From Arthrobacter sp. Bi26 (lineage in GTDB: Bacteria > Actinomycetota > Actinomycetes > Actinomycetales > Micrococcaceae), in contig NZ_CAKKMF010000029.1 of the NCBI RefSeq assembly GCF_918697925.1, positions 1-51,532 on the forward strand: a DNA stretch of 51,532 nt. The letters run 5' to 3'. The position numbers and the translations under genes are program-made. How positions within the stretch are numbered: position 1 is the stretch's first letter; each line of letters starts with the position of its first letter. Below the pieces are notes generated by a model. It was not told the DNA's origin, made no database searches, and saw only the letters and a list, made by a program, of their open reading frames with translations. Shown here piece by piece: positions 17,222 to 24,307 of this stretch.

Positions 17222-18115
17222 GTGGCTTTGAACAGGATTGTGCTCTTTTACGGATTCACCCCCCTCGCTGACCCGGACGCCGTCCGGCTCTGGCAGCGGG
17301 CCCTGTGCGAAAAACTCGGGCTAACCGGCCGCATCATCCTTTCCAAGGACGGCATCAACGCCACGGTCGGCGGAGAACTGAATGCCGTGAAGCAGTATGT
17401 CAAGGCCACGCGGGAGTACAGGGGATTCCACGACATCGACGTGAAGTGGTCCGACGGCGGTGCGGCAGACTTCCCGCGGCTCAGCGTGAAGGTGCGGGAC
17501 GAGATCGTATCCTTCGGCGCCCCGGGCGAGCTCAAAGTCGACGCCGGCGGAGTGGTGGGCGGCGGAACGCACCTCAAGCCCGAGGAACTGCACGAACTCA
17601 TTGAAGCCAAGAAGCAGCAGGGCGACGAGGTGGTGTTCTTCGACGGCCGCAACGGCTTCGAGGCCCAGATCGGCAAGTTCAAAGACGCGGTGGTCCCCGA
17701 CGTCGCCACTACCCATGACTTCATCAAAGAACTCGACTCGGGCAAATACGACGCCCTCAAGGACAAGCCTGTTGTCACCTACTGCACCGGAGGCATCCGC
17801 TGCGAAGTGCTCTCGAGCCTCATGGTGAACCGCGGGTTCAAGGAGGTCTACCAGCTCGACGGCGGCATCGTCCGCTACGGCGAGGCCTTCAAGGACCAGG
17901 GCCTGTGGGAAGGCTCCCTGTACGTGTTCGACAAGCGCATGCACCTCGAGTTCAGCGGGGACGCCAAGACCATCGGCGAGTGCACCCGCTGTTCGGCGCC
18001 CACGAGCAAATTCGAAAACTGCTCGAATCCGGAGTGCCGGACCTTGACGCTCTATTGCGCCGAGTGCGCCGCCAGCCCCGAAACCCTGCGATGCCCCGAA
18101 GGCTGCGCGGCCTAG
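17222..18115 (+). CDS. trhO: tRNA uridine 5-hydroxylase, rhodanese-like (TrhO/UPF0176)
   Basis: TrhO (YceA) makes 5-hydroxyuridine at the tRNA wobble base. The 297-residue protein has the usual three parts. An acylphosphatase-like N-terminal domain (about 1-100) contains [14 protein letters not shown] rhodanese domain (about 120-225) has the active-site loop CTGGIRC with catalytic Cys188. A cysteine-rich C-terminus follows (CTRC, NCSNPEC, YCAEC, RCPEGC), which probably binds zinc. It starts at a GTG. It is a stand-alone gene. Confidence 0.93.
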   Translation: MALNRIVLFYGFTPLADPDAVRLWQRALCEKLGLTGRIILSKDGINATVGGELNAVKQYVKATREYRGFHDIDVKWSDGGAADFPRLSVKVRDEIVSFGAPGELKVDAGGVVGGGTHLKPEELHELIEAKKQQGDEVVFFDGRNGFEAQIGKFKDAVVPDVATTHDFIKELDSGKYDALKDKPVVTYCTGGIRCEVLSSLMVNRGFKEVYQLDGGIVRYGEAFKDQGLWEGSLYVFDKRMHLEFSGDAKTIGECTRCSAPTSKFENCSNPECRTLTLYCAECAASPETLRCPEGCAA

Positions 18116-18149
18116 GGCACGATCCGGGCTTTTGGCCGGCGGGGAACGC

Positions 18150-18695
18150 TCAGATGCGGCTCACCCGGTAGGCGAAGTTCGCCGGTCCGTTCGCATCGAC
18201 TTTGATCGAGAGCGAGGCAGCTGCGGCCAGATGCACCACGTTTACCCTGGTCGTCCCGCACCGGAGACTCAGGTCCACGAGTTCGTCCTCACCGTTCTCG
18301 ATGGAAAAGGACACCCGGCGGGTGCTCCGGCAAGCCAGGGTCAGGGCGTAGGTGCCCTGGGGCAGCAGGGTGGTGCTCTCTATCCGCTCCTCGTCGGCCT
18401 CCAGCGTCCCGAAACCCGTATGGAAGACCTGCCCCGCGGCGTCGGGCAGCACGTCATGGACCCAGGCGTCCAGCTCCGCGCCCGACACCGGCTCGTTGAG
18501 GTGGGGGTCCCGGGGCAGGGCGGCGTCAGTGCTCGGCGGCGCGGCAGCGGTGGGCGAATCATCGTCCCAGTGGTCGGCGCTGTATTCGTATTCGCAGCCG
18601 GACAGGACCGCCCCGAGAAACACCGCAACTGAGAGCACCACGGCGGCCGCCGGGGTGCGCCGTCGCGGCACCCTGCTGGCCGGCACAGTTGGCAT
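18150..18695 (-). CDS. Small lipoprotein of unknown function (A of a pair)
   Basis: The 181-residue protein has a lipoprotein signal (about 1-34): basic residues, a hydrophobic stretch and the lipobox LSGC, with the lipidated Cys34. After a negatively charged, Pro-rich linker, the domain contains LLPQGTYALTLACRSTRR and SLRCGTTRVNV, so two cysteines remain that could form a disulfide. It ends FAYRVSRI. It lies 114 bases from a second small lipoprotein on the same strand with the same layout. I do not recognise a named family. Confidence 0.78.
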   Translation of the reverse strand: MPTVPASRVPRRRTPAAAVVLSVAVFLGAVLSGCEYEYSADHWDDDSPTAAAPPSTDAALPRDPHLNEPVSGAELDAWVHDVLPDAAGQVFHTGFGTLEADEERIESTTLLPQGTYALTLACRSTRRVSFSIENGEDELVDLSLRCGTTRVNVVHLAAAASLSIKVDANGPANFAYRVSRI

Positions 18696-18808
18696 ACCCT
18701 GAGATTAGGGCTGCCTCGGATCAAACGCCAGAGGCCAAAGGACCGGGTCGGCCCGGCCCATCAGAGGGGCACTGGGCCGGACCCCGGGGCCCAGGCTGCG
18801 GGCCGTTC

Positions 18809-19267
18809 TTACTCGGATGCTGCCAGGTGGTAGGCGTAGATGAGCGGGGCATCCACACTGGACGTGCTGAGCGTGACCTCTCCCGCGGTGGGCACCTTGA
18901 TGCGGGCGGTTTCGCGGCTGCCGTTACAGGCGGCTCCTGCTTCGGCCAGCTGGCTGCCGTCCAGGCTCACGGCGAAGAACGCCTTGCCGCCGCCGTCGCA
19001 CGTCATGGTCAGGGTGTAGGTGCCGGCGGGCACGCCGGAAGCGGCCCGGACGATCGGATTCCGGTTCAGGATTTTGCCGGCATCCTCCAGCACCGTCCCG
19101 GGGACCGGGGGCAGAGCGGTGGCCTTCCACGCCGGGACGTCGGCGCTCTCAACCGAACCGGTCGGGGAACATGCCGTCGCGGCCAGTACGACGACGGCGG
19201 CAGCCGCACCTGTGAGCGTCCGCCGGAGCGGCCGGGAAGCCGGGGCGTGGGAGGAAGGGGAAACCAT
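18809..19267 (-). CDS. Small lipoprotein of unknown function (B of a pair)
   Basis: The 152-residue protein carries a lipoprotein signal with lipobox ATAC (Cys33), after RRTLTGAAAAVVVLA. The domain repeats the plan of its neighbour: GVPAGTYTLTMTCDGGGKA, then GAACNGSRETARIKV, then LIYAYHLAAS at the end. Both have a GTY-LT-x-C phrase, a second Cys before a beta-strand and a YxYxL- or FAYR-type end, so they are probably diverged duplicates. It is divergent from the TipA-like regulator. The MerR-type promoter lies in the 207-base gap. Confidence 0.78.
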   Translation of the reverse strand: MVSPSSHAPASRPLRRTLTGAAAAVVVLAATACSPTGSVESADVPAWKATALPPVPGTVLEDAGKILNRNPIVRAASGVPAGTYTLTMTCDGGGKAFFAVSLDGSQLAEAGAACNGSRETARIKVPTAGEVTLSTSSVDAPLIYAYHLAASE

Positions 19268-19339
19268 GCCTCAAACTTACCGTCCCGCAGGCTCGCGTCC
19301 GGCCGCACGGACCTTCCAGGCGCCTTCTCCCGCGGACCC

Positions 19340-19370
19340 TTGACTTTGACGTTGCGTCAAAGTTTAGAGT
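19340..19370 (+). promoter_or_regulatory. MerR-type promoter and operator
   Basis: TTGACT (19340-19345) and TAGAGT (19365-19370) are -35 and -10 hexamers separated by 19 bases, the long spacer typical of MerR-regulated promoters. The spacer holds a perfect dyad, CTTTGACG (19344-19351) and CGTCAAAG (19355-19362), with a 3-base centre. Transcription would start near 19377, about 100 bases ahead of the TipA-like gene. This is strong evidence for autoregulation by that gene's product. Confidence 0.85.
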
Positions 19371-19474
19371 CGTAGGACGGGCCGGCTGACGCCGGTCGGC
19401 ACGGCAACAGCACACCCGAAGTTAGTGGGAACAGGCCAGAGGGAACAGGCCCGAGGGAACAGGAAGGTGGAGGC

Positions 19475-20269
19475 ATGGACTGGTCCGTTCAGCAGATCGC
19501 GAAATTGGCCGGCACCACCGGCCGGACTTTGCGTCACTACGACAACATTGGCCTGCTCAGGCCCAGCCGTACCGGCAATAACGGCTACCGGTATTACGGC
19601 CAGGAGTCCCTGGTCCGCCTGCAGCGGATCCTGCTCCTGCGCGAGTTGGGGCTCGGGTTGCCGGCGATCGCAGAGGTGCTCGGCAACGAGTCGGACGCTG
19701 AGCATGCACTGCGCCGGCATCTGGCATGGCTGCAGCAGGAACAGGGCAGGCTGGGGCGGCAGATTGCTTCGGTCCGTCACACCATTGAGGCATTGCAAAC
19801 GGGAGGAAAGATCATGGCGGAGGAAATGTTCGACGGTTTCGACCACACCAAGTACCAGGAGGAAGTCCAGCAGCGGTGGGGCAAGGATGCCTATGCGACG
19901 TCGGACACCTGGTGGCGCGGCATGGGGGCCGAGGAGAAGGCTGCCTGGACGGAGCAGTCCCGGAAGCTTGGCGCCGACTGGACGGCCGCTGCGCAGTCGG
20001 GGGTCCTGGCTGACAGCCCTCAGGCGCAGGACCTGGCCCGGCGCCACGTCGAATGGCTGCGGGGTATCCCCGGCACCCCGGCGGCGTCACCTGCCGCAGG
20101 CGGCCCCACAGGTGGCAACAACGGGGCAGGTCCGGACATTAGGGGGTACGTGACGGGACTCGGCGAGATGTATGTGGCCGACCCCCGGTTCGCCGCGAAC
20201 TACGGCGGTGCCGACGGAGCGGCCTTTGTCCGGGACGCCCTGAAAATCTATGCTGAGACCGAGCTCTAG
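19475..20269 (+). CDS. TipA-like MerR-family regulator with TipAS ligand domain
   Basis: The 264-residue protein has an N-terminal MerR helix-turn-helix (about 1-72: MDWSVQQIAKLAGTTGRTLR, HYDNIGLLRPSRT, GYRYYG), a coiled-coil dimer helix (about 72-108) and a C-terminal TipAS domain (about 114-264: MFDGFDHTKYQEEVQQRWG, GLGEMYVADPRFAANYGG). TipAL-type regulators bend long-spacer promoters and are switched on by antibiotics such as thiopeptides, or by other ligands. The start has AGGTGGAGGC just ahead. A second in-frame start at 19814 would make the TipAS part alone (151 residues), as in Streptomyces tipA. The ligand here is unknown. Confidence 0.92.
   Translation: MDWSVQQIAKLAGTTGRTLRHYDNIGLLRPSRTGNNGYRYYGQESLVRLQRILLLRELGLGLPAIAEVLGNESDAEHALRRHLAWLQQEQGRLGRQIASVRHTIEALQTGGKIMAEEMFDGFDHTKYQEEVQQRWGKDAYATSDTWWRGMGAEEKAAWTEQSRKLGADWTAAAQSGVLADSPQAQDLARRHVEWLRGIPGTPAASPAAGGPTGGNNGAGPDIRGYVTGLGEMYVADPRFAANYGGADGAAFVRDALKIYAETEL
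19801..19816 (+). promoter_or_regulatory. Internal ribosome binding site and start for a free TipAS-like product
   Basis: GGGAGGAAAG (19801-19810) is a strong ribosome binding site placed seven bases ahead of an in-frame ATG at 19814, exactly at the joint between coiled coil and ligand domain. Translation from it gives a 151-residue stand-alone ligand-binding domain. The same two-product arrangement is known for tipA of Streptomyces lividans. Confidence 0.75.
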
Positions 20270-20339
20270 CCGGACCCGCACTGCCCGGAACCAATCCCGG
20301 AACCAATCACGGAACCAACCCCGGGACTAAACTTGTCCG

Positions 20340-22049
20340 GTGACTTCCTCAGCGCAAGGCCCCGCCGCGCCGGCTCCCTCAACGCCGGCCCGTTCAACCC
20401 AGGCTCCCTCAACCCCGGCTCCCTCAACCCCCTTCACAGCCGGAAACACTCCGGACGCCCCGCGGAGCGACCTCCCAGGCCGCCTCGAGGCCCTGGCCGG
20501 GGACCTGCGCGCCGTTGGCTACACCGTGGACGGGGTTGCGGAGCTGCTCGGCGAGGCTGCGCACTCCGCCCTCGGCCGGGACCAGCTCATCCCTGCACTG
20601 ATCGTCACCGGGCGCTCCCTCGGGGAGCCGGCGACGGCGGCGCTCGCCGGCGTCGTGCGTCTCTGGCTCCTGTCCGAGCCGCAGCGCGCGCAGACCCTCG
20701 ACGCCGCCCTTCCCGGCATCCGCACGGAGGGGCTGATGGAACTCGGCCTCGTGGAGCCGTCGGGCGGGGACCTGGTCCAGGCGAAGGTGGACCTGAGGCC
20801 CTACGGCTGGGACCCGACCGTGGGGGAGGACGGTGCCGGTGATGGCGGAGCAGACCTCTGGGTGGCCAGCGACCTCGCCGCCCACCAGCGCGCAGGCGTT
20901 CTCCGCCACGACCACGTCCTGGGGATCGGGCAGGCCTCCACCACCCTGGTCCAGGTCACCGCCCGCCGCCATGTTGCCAGGGCCCTCGATCTCGGCACAG
21001 GCTGCGGCATCCAGACCTTTCACCTGCTGCACCATGCCGAGCATGTGACCGCCACGGACATTTCCGAACGCGCACTGGCGTTCACCCGGTTCAACCTTCT
21101 GCTCAACGCCGACCCGCTGCACCTGGACCCGGCCGACCTCGACGCCCGCGTCAGCCTGAGGCTGGGGTCGCTGCTGGAACCGGTCGCGGAGGAGGAGTTC
21201 GAACTGGTGGTGTCCAACCCGCCGTTCGTCATTACGCCGCGCAGCCTCGGCGAGGCCGCCACGGACCAGTTCACGTATCGCGACGGCGGCCTGCCGGGGG
21301 ACGAGATTGTGTCGTCACTGGTCCGCGCACTGCCCTCTGTCCTTGCCCCGGGCGGAACGGCCCAGCTCTTGGGCAACTGGGAGATCACGGCGGGTGCCGG
21401 CTGGACCGAGCGGCCCCAAAGCTGGGCCAGCCCGGCCGCCGACGTCTGGTTCATCCAGCGCGAGCAGGTGGGCCCGGAGCAGTATGCCGAGACCTGGCTG
21501 CAGGACGCCTCGGAAAACCGCGACCGCCGGCTCTACCAGGACTCTTACGCGGCCTACCTCGATGACTTCGCCTCGCGCAATGTGGCCGGGATCGGCTTTG
21601 GCATGATTTGGCTGCGGCGGCCCGCCGACGGCGCCGGGCGGGTGCTTTCCCGCTTCGAGGAGATCACGTACCCGATCGAACAGCCGGTGGGGCCGCACCT
21701 GGGCGCCGCCGTCGAACGCGCCGACTGGCTGGCCGCCCATGATCTGGCTGCCGCCCACCTGCTGGTCGCCGAGGACGTCACCGAAGAACGGCACCAGCGC
21801 CCGGGGGCGGAACACCCCGGCGTCATCCTGCTGCGGCAGGGTGCCGGGCTGCGCCGCACCAACCTGCTCAGTACGGAACTGGCAGGCTTCGTCTCAGCGT
21901 GCGATGGCGACCTGTCCGTCGGGCAGATCATCGGCGCCCTCGAGGCGCTGCTGGGAGGCTACGAGGGGTTTGACGCCACGCAGTTCCGCGCTGGCCTCCT
22001 CGAGGAAGTGGGGAACCTGGTTCGCGACGGCTTCCTGCTGCCCGGCTGA
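20340..22049 (+). CDS. Class I SAM-dependent methyltransferase, N5-glutamine/HemK-like
   Basis: The 569-residue protein starts at a GTG. Residues 1-40 are a low-complexity run of APSTPA-type repeats. An actinobacterial leader domain follows (about 45-190). Then comes the methyltransferase core: motif I LDLGTGCG (217-223), ATDISERAL (about 238-246) and the catalytic NPPF (293-296). The NPPF motif and the domain plan resemble PrmC/RlmG-type enzymes, which methylate a glutamine or a base; the true substrate is not known. The C-terminal 150 residues include QAIIGALEALLGGY-like text, possibly a small winged helix. Its last 156 bases overlap the 3' end of the convergent MFS gene. Confidence 0.86.
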   Translation: MTSSAQGPAAPAPSTPARSTQAPSTPAPSTPFTAGNTPDAPRSDLPGRLEALAGDLRAVGYTVDGVAELLGEAAHSALGRDQLIPALIVTGRSLGEPATAALAGVVRLWLLSEPQRAQTLDAALPGIRTEGLMELGLVEPSGGDLVQAKVDLRPYGWDPTVGEDGAGDGGADLWVASDLAAHQRAGVLRHDHVLGIGQASTTLVQVTARRHVARALDLGTGCGIQTFHLLHHAEHVTATDISERALAFTRFNLLLNADPLHLDPADLDARVSLRLGSLLEPVAEEEFELVVSNPPFVITPRSLGEAATDQFTYRDGGLPGDEIVSSLVRALPSVLAPGGTAQLLGNWEITAGAGWTERPQSWASPAADVWFIQREQVGPEQYAETWLQDASENRDRRLYQDSYAAYLDDFASRNVAGIGFGMIWLRRPADGAGRVLSRFEEITYPIEQPVGPHLGAAVERADWLAAHDLAAAHLLVAEDVTEERHQRPGAEHPGVILLRQGAGLRRTNLLSTELAGFVSACDGDLSVGQIIGALEALLGGYEGFDATQFRAGLLEEVGNLVRDGFLLPG

Positions 22050-23381
22050 GACGGCGTCCGCCGCCTCAGCCGCCGCCTGAGCCGCCGCCACCGCTTTCGC
22101 CGCCGCGGATTCGCCGGCGTCCTCCCGGCCAAACCGCGGCAGCACGTACGCGGTCAGGGCCAGGGCCACCAGCACCCCGGCCGCCCCGGTGAGCACGAAG
22201 CTGGCGCGCACCGGAACCAGGGCGCCCATGAGCCCGCCCAGAGCCAGCGCGCCAATGGAAACGGCGCGCGTCATCCCGCCGACGATCGCCATCGCCTGGC
22301 CGCGCCCGCTTTCCGGAATCCGCAGGATCGCGATGGCCCCGAAACAGGCGTTGAGGACGCCGCAGGCCACCCCCGTCCCCGTGTAGGCCACAAAGAGCAG
22401 TTCCACGCTGGGGACCACCCCCGTCAGGACCAGGAAGGCCGAGGCTGCGGCCATGGAGGCCAGCAGCACGCGCAGCCGGACCCGGGGCGCCGTGATCCTC
22501 CCGGCCATCGCCGCCCCGGCCGCCATGCCAAGACCGAAGGCTGCGGACAGGAGGCCGTACTGCGTCTCGGTGGCGCCAAGTTCGTCGCGGGCCAGGAACA
22601 CCTCGAGCACGTTGGTGGCCTCGCCGACGACGATGAAGAACATCGCACCCAGGACCAGGGCCCAGACCAGGCTGTCCTGTCGGATCAGGCGCAGTCCGTC
22701 GAGCAGCGCGGGCTTCGCCTTGCCGGCCCGTTCGGCTGCCGTGCCGCGGCGGGTCCGGATCAGCAGGGCGCCCAGCCCCATGGCGACGTAGCAGCCGCTG
22801 GCCACGGCGAAGACCAGTCCGGTCCCGCCCCAGCCGCTGAGCAGGCCGCCCGCGGCGGGACCGGCCATGCCCGCGATCATGATGGTCGCCTGCATGGTGC
22901 CCATGGCGCGCGGGGTGCGGTCCTCGCCGACGATCCGCGGCAGCAGGGCCTGCCAGGTGGGTCCGGCCACAGCCTGCGCCGCGTCGAGCAGGAACGTCAT
23001 GGCAAACAGCACAGGCAGATAGTTCTCCAGGTACTGCATGCCCAGCCCCATGCCGGCTACGGCGGCGGCGCTGACGGCGGAGCTAGCCGTCGCCAAGGTG
23101 CGGGAATCCATGGTGTCGGCGAGCCGGCCGGCCCACGGGGCCAGCAGAACCAGCGGCAGCGCCGAGCACAGCAGGTACCCGGCGACCAGCCAGGGCCCGG
23201 CGACAGGCGTTTCGCCGGCGGCGGCAGCGTTTTGCAGGTGCAGCATGACGCTGACGACGACGGCGCCCATCCCCGCCGTTGCCACGAACCGGGCGGTGCC
23301 GGCGAGCAGGAAGTCGCGGTTGCGCCACAGGGGCTGCGCCGTTGCTGCGGAAGTGGACGATTTATGAAGTGTTTGTTTCAT
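21894..23381 (-). CDS. MFS transporter, EntS-like exporter
   Basis: The 495-residue protein has about twelve membrane segments between residues 20 and 430. It shows the MFS loop motif at APWAGRLADTMDSRT. The layout and sequence resemble EntS/MefA-like drug or siderophore exporters; the substrate cannot be told. Residues after about 430 are an Ala-rich tail, and the last 50 or so codons are antisense to the methyltransferase gene, so the true functional C-terminus may be shorter. The ATG at 23381 lies within an inverted repeat (23361-23384). It is divergent from an ArsR-type regulator, its likely controller. Confidence 0.88.
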   Translation of the reverse strand: MKQTLHKSSTSAATAQPLWRNRDFLLAGTARFVATAGMGAVVVSVMLHLQNAAAAGETPVAGPWLVAGYLLCSALPLVLLAPWAGRLADTMDSRTLATASSAVSAAAVAGMGLGMQYLENYLPVLFAMTFLLDAAQAVAGPTWQALLPRIVGEDRTPRAMGTMQATIMIAGMAGPAAGGLLSGWGGTGLVFAVASGCYVAMGLGALLIRTRRGTAAERAGKAKPALLDGLRLIRQDSLVWALVLGAMFFIVVGEATNVLEVFLARDELGATETQYGLLSAAFGLGMAAGAAMAGRITAPRVRLRVLLASMAAASAFLVLTGVVPSVELLFVAYTGTGVACGVLNACFGAIAILRIPESGRGQAMAIVGGMTRAVSIGALALGGLMGALVPVRASFVLTGAAGVLVALALTAYVLPRFGREDAGESAAAKAVAAAQAAAEAADAVSAGQQEAVANQVPHFLEEASAELRGVKPLVASQQRLEGADDLPDGQVAIAR

Positions 23382-23384
23382 AAA
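23361..23384. promoter_or_regulatory. Palindrome covering the MFS start codon, candidate operator
   Basis: TTTATGAA (23361-23368) and TTCATAAA (23377-23384) are perfect 8-base inverted arms with an 8-base spacer. The right arm includes the MFS ATG. A further half-site-like TTTCATA lies at 23426-23432, nearer the regulator gene. Location between an exporter and an ArsR-type regulator suggests the binding site of that regulator. Confidence 0.55.
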
Positions 23385-23460
23385 TAGGAAAGTAGCGCGG
23401 GCCTGGAATAGATGTCAAGCATTTCTTTCATAGTTTGGAGAGGCTGGATACACTGGAGGA

Positions 23461-24114
23461 GTGAACGCAGAAACCCCGTCGGCGGAGTCCACGGCTCCGC
23501 CGGCCGCCAGGCGCCGGCACCGTCCGGAGAAGCAAGTGGAAATCACTGACCCGAAGGCGATCCGGGCCCTGGCCCACGCCGCCCGGCTGGAGGTCATTTC
23601 CGAACTGTATTCCACCCAGGCGAGCCGGACGGCCACCGAGCTTGCCGCGCAGACCGGCCTGACTCCCAGCGCCATGAGCTACCACCTGCGGGCACTGCAG
23701 AAGTGGGGCATCGTGGTTCCCGCAGCCACCGCCGGGGACGCCCGGGAGCGGCGCTGGAAGGCCGCCGGCACCGATTTCACCATCCACTCGCTGGGGGGAG
23801 TGGCCAGCCCGGAACTCGCCGTCCTGGACCTCGAGCTCGACGCCTACCGCCGCCGGGCCCGTGCGTACGCCCAGGCCCGCAACGCCCGCCGCGAGAACGG
23901 CGACACCGCCGACGGTCCGTCCTCGGTGGTCCTTGCCAGCAACCTGTTGTATCTGACGCCGGACCAGCGGGCCGAACTGACGCGGCGGGTCTTCGACCTC
24001 CTGCGAGACTACGAACTCGAAGATCCGGACCACGTGCCCGAGGGCGCCGAACGCATGGCCACGATGTGGTCGATGATTCCGGACGACCGCGGACTGGCCA
24101 CCGGCAAGGCCTGA
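23461..24114 (+). CDS. ArsR-type winged-helix transcription regulator
   Basis: The protein has 217 residues from the GTG at 23461. GGAGG sits only one base ahead of it. A second GTG at 23536 has GGAG six bases ahead and starts MEITDPKAIRALAHAARLEV, so the shorter 192-residue form is quite possible. The winged helix covers about residues 28-105 (ALAHAARLEVISELY, TATELAAQTGLTPSAMSYHL, RALQKWGIV). The C-terminal half is helical and charged and is probably a dimer or ligand part. It has no cysteine pair for metal sensing. It is divergent from the MFS exporter, which it probably represses. Confidence 0.85.
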   Translation: MNAETPSAESTAPPAARRRHRPEKQVEITDPKAIRALAHAARLEVISELYSTQASRTATELAAQTGLTPSAMSYHLRALQKWGIVVPAATAGDARERRWKAAGTDFTIHSLGGVASPELAVLDLELDAYRRRARAYAQARNARRENGDTADGPSSVVLASNLLYLTPDQRAELTRRVFDLLRDYELEDPDHVPEGAERMATMWSMIPDDRGLATGKA

Positions 24115-24307
24115 GCCCGCCGCCGGCACCGCCGGATCTTGCAGCCGGAGCGTCGTCACAGGCCGCCGGACACGCGGTCATATTGCGGCCGGAACCCCCC
24201 TCCGCCGGGCCGCCATTTCCGGCCGGATGCGCGGGATTCTGCAAAATATGGTGAACTAGGCGGGTATGGGCGCATCTGCCCGAGCCACCTTTTTCTGTAG
24301 GAGCACC

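Noticed and set aside
20286..20330. Short GGAACCAATC repeats between the TipA-like and methyltransferase genes
   Set aside because: Three imperfect 14-base units with no symmetry. Too little to call a feature.
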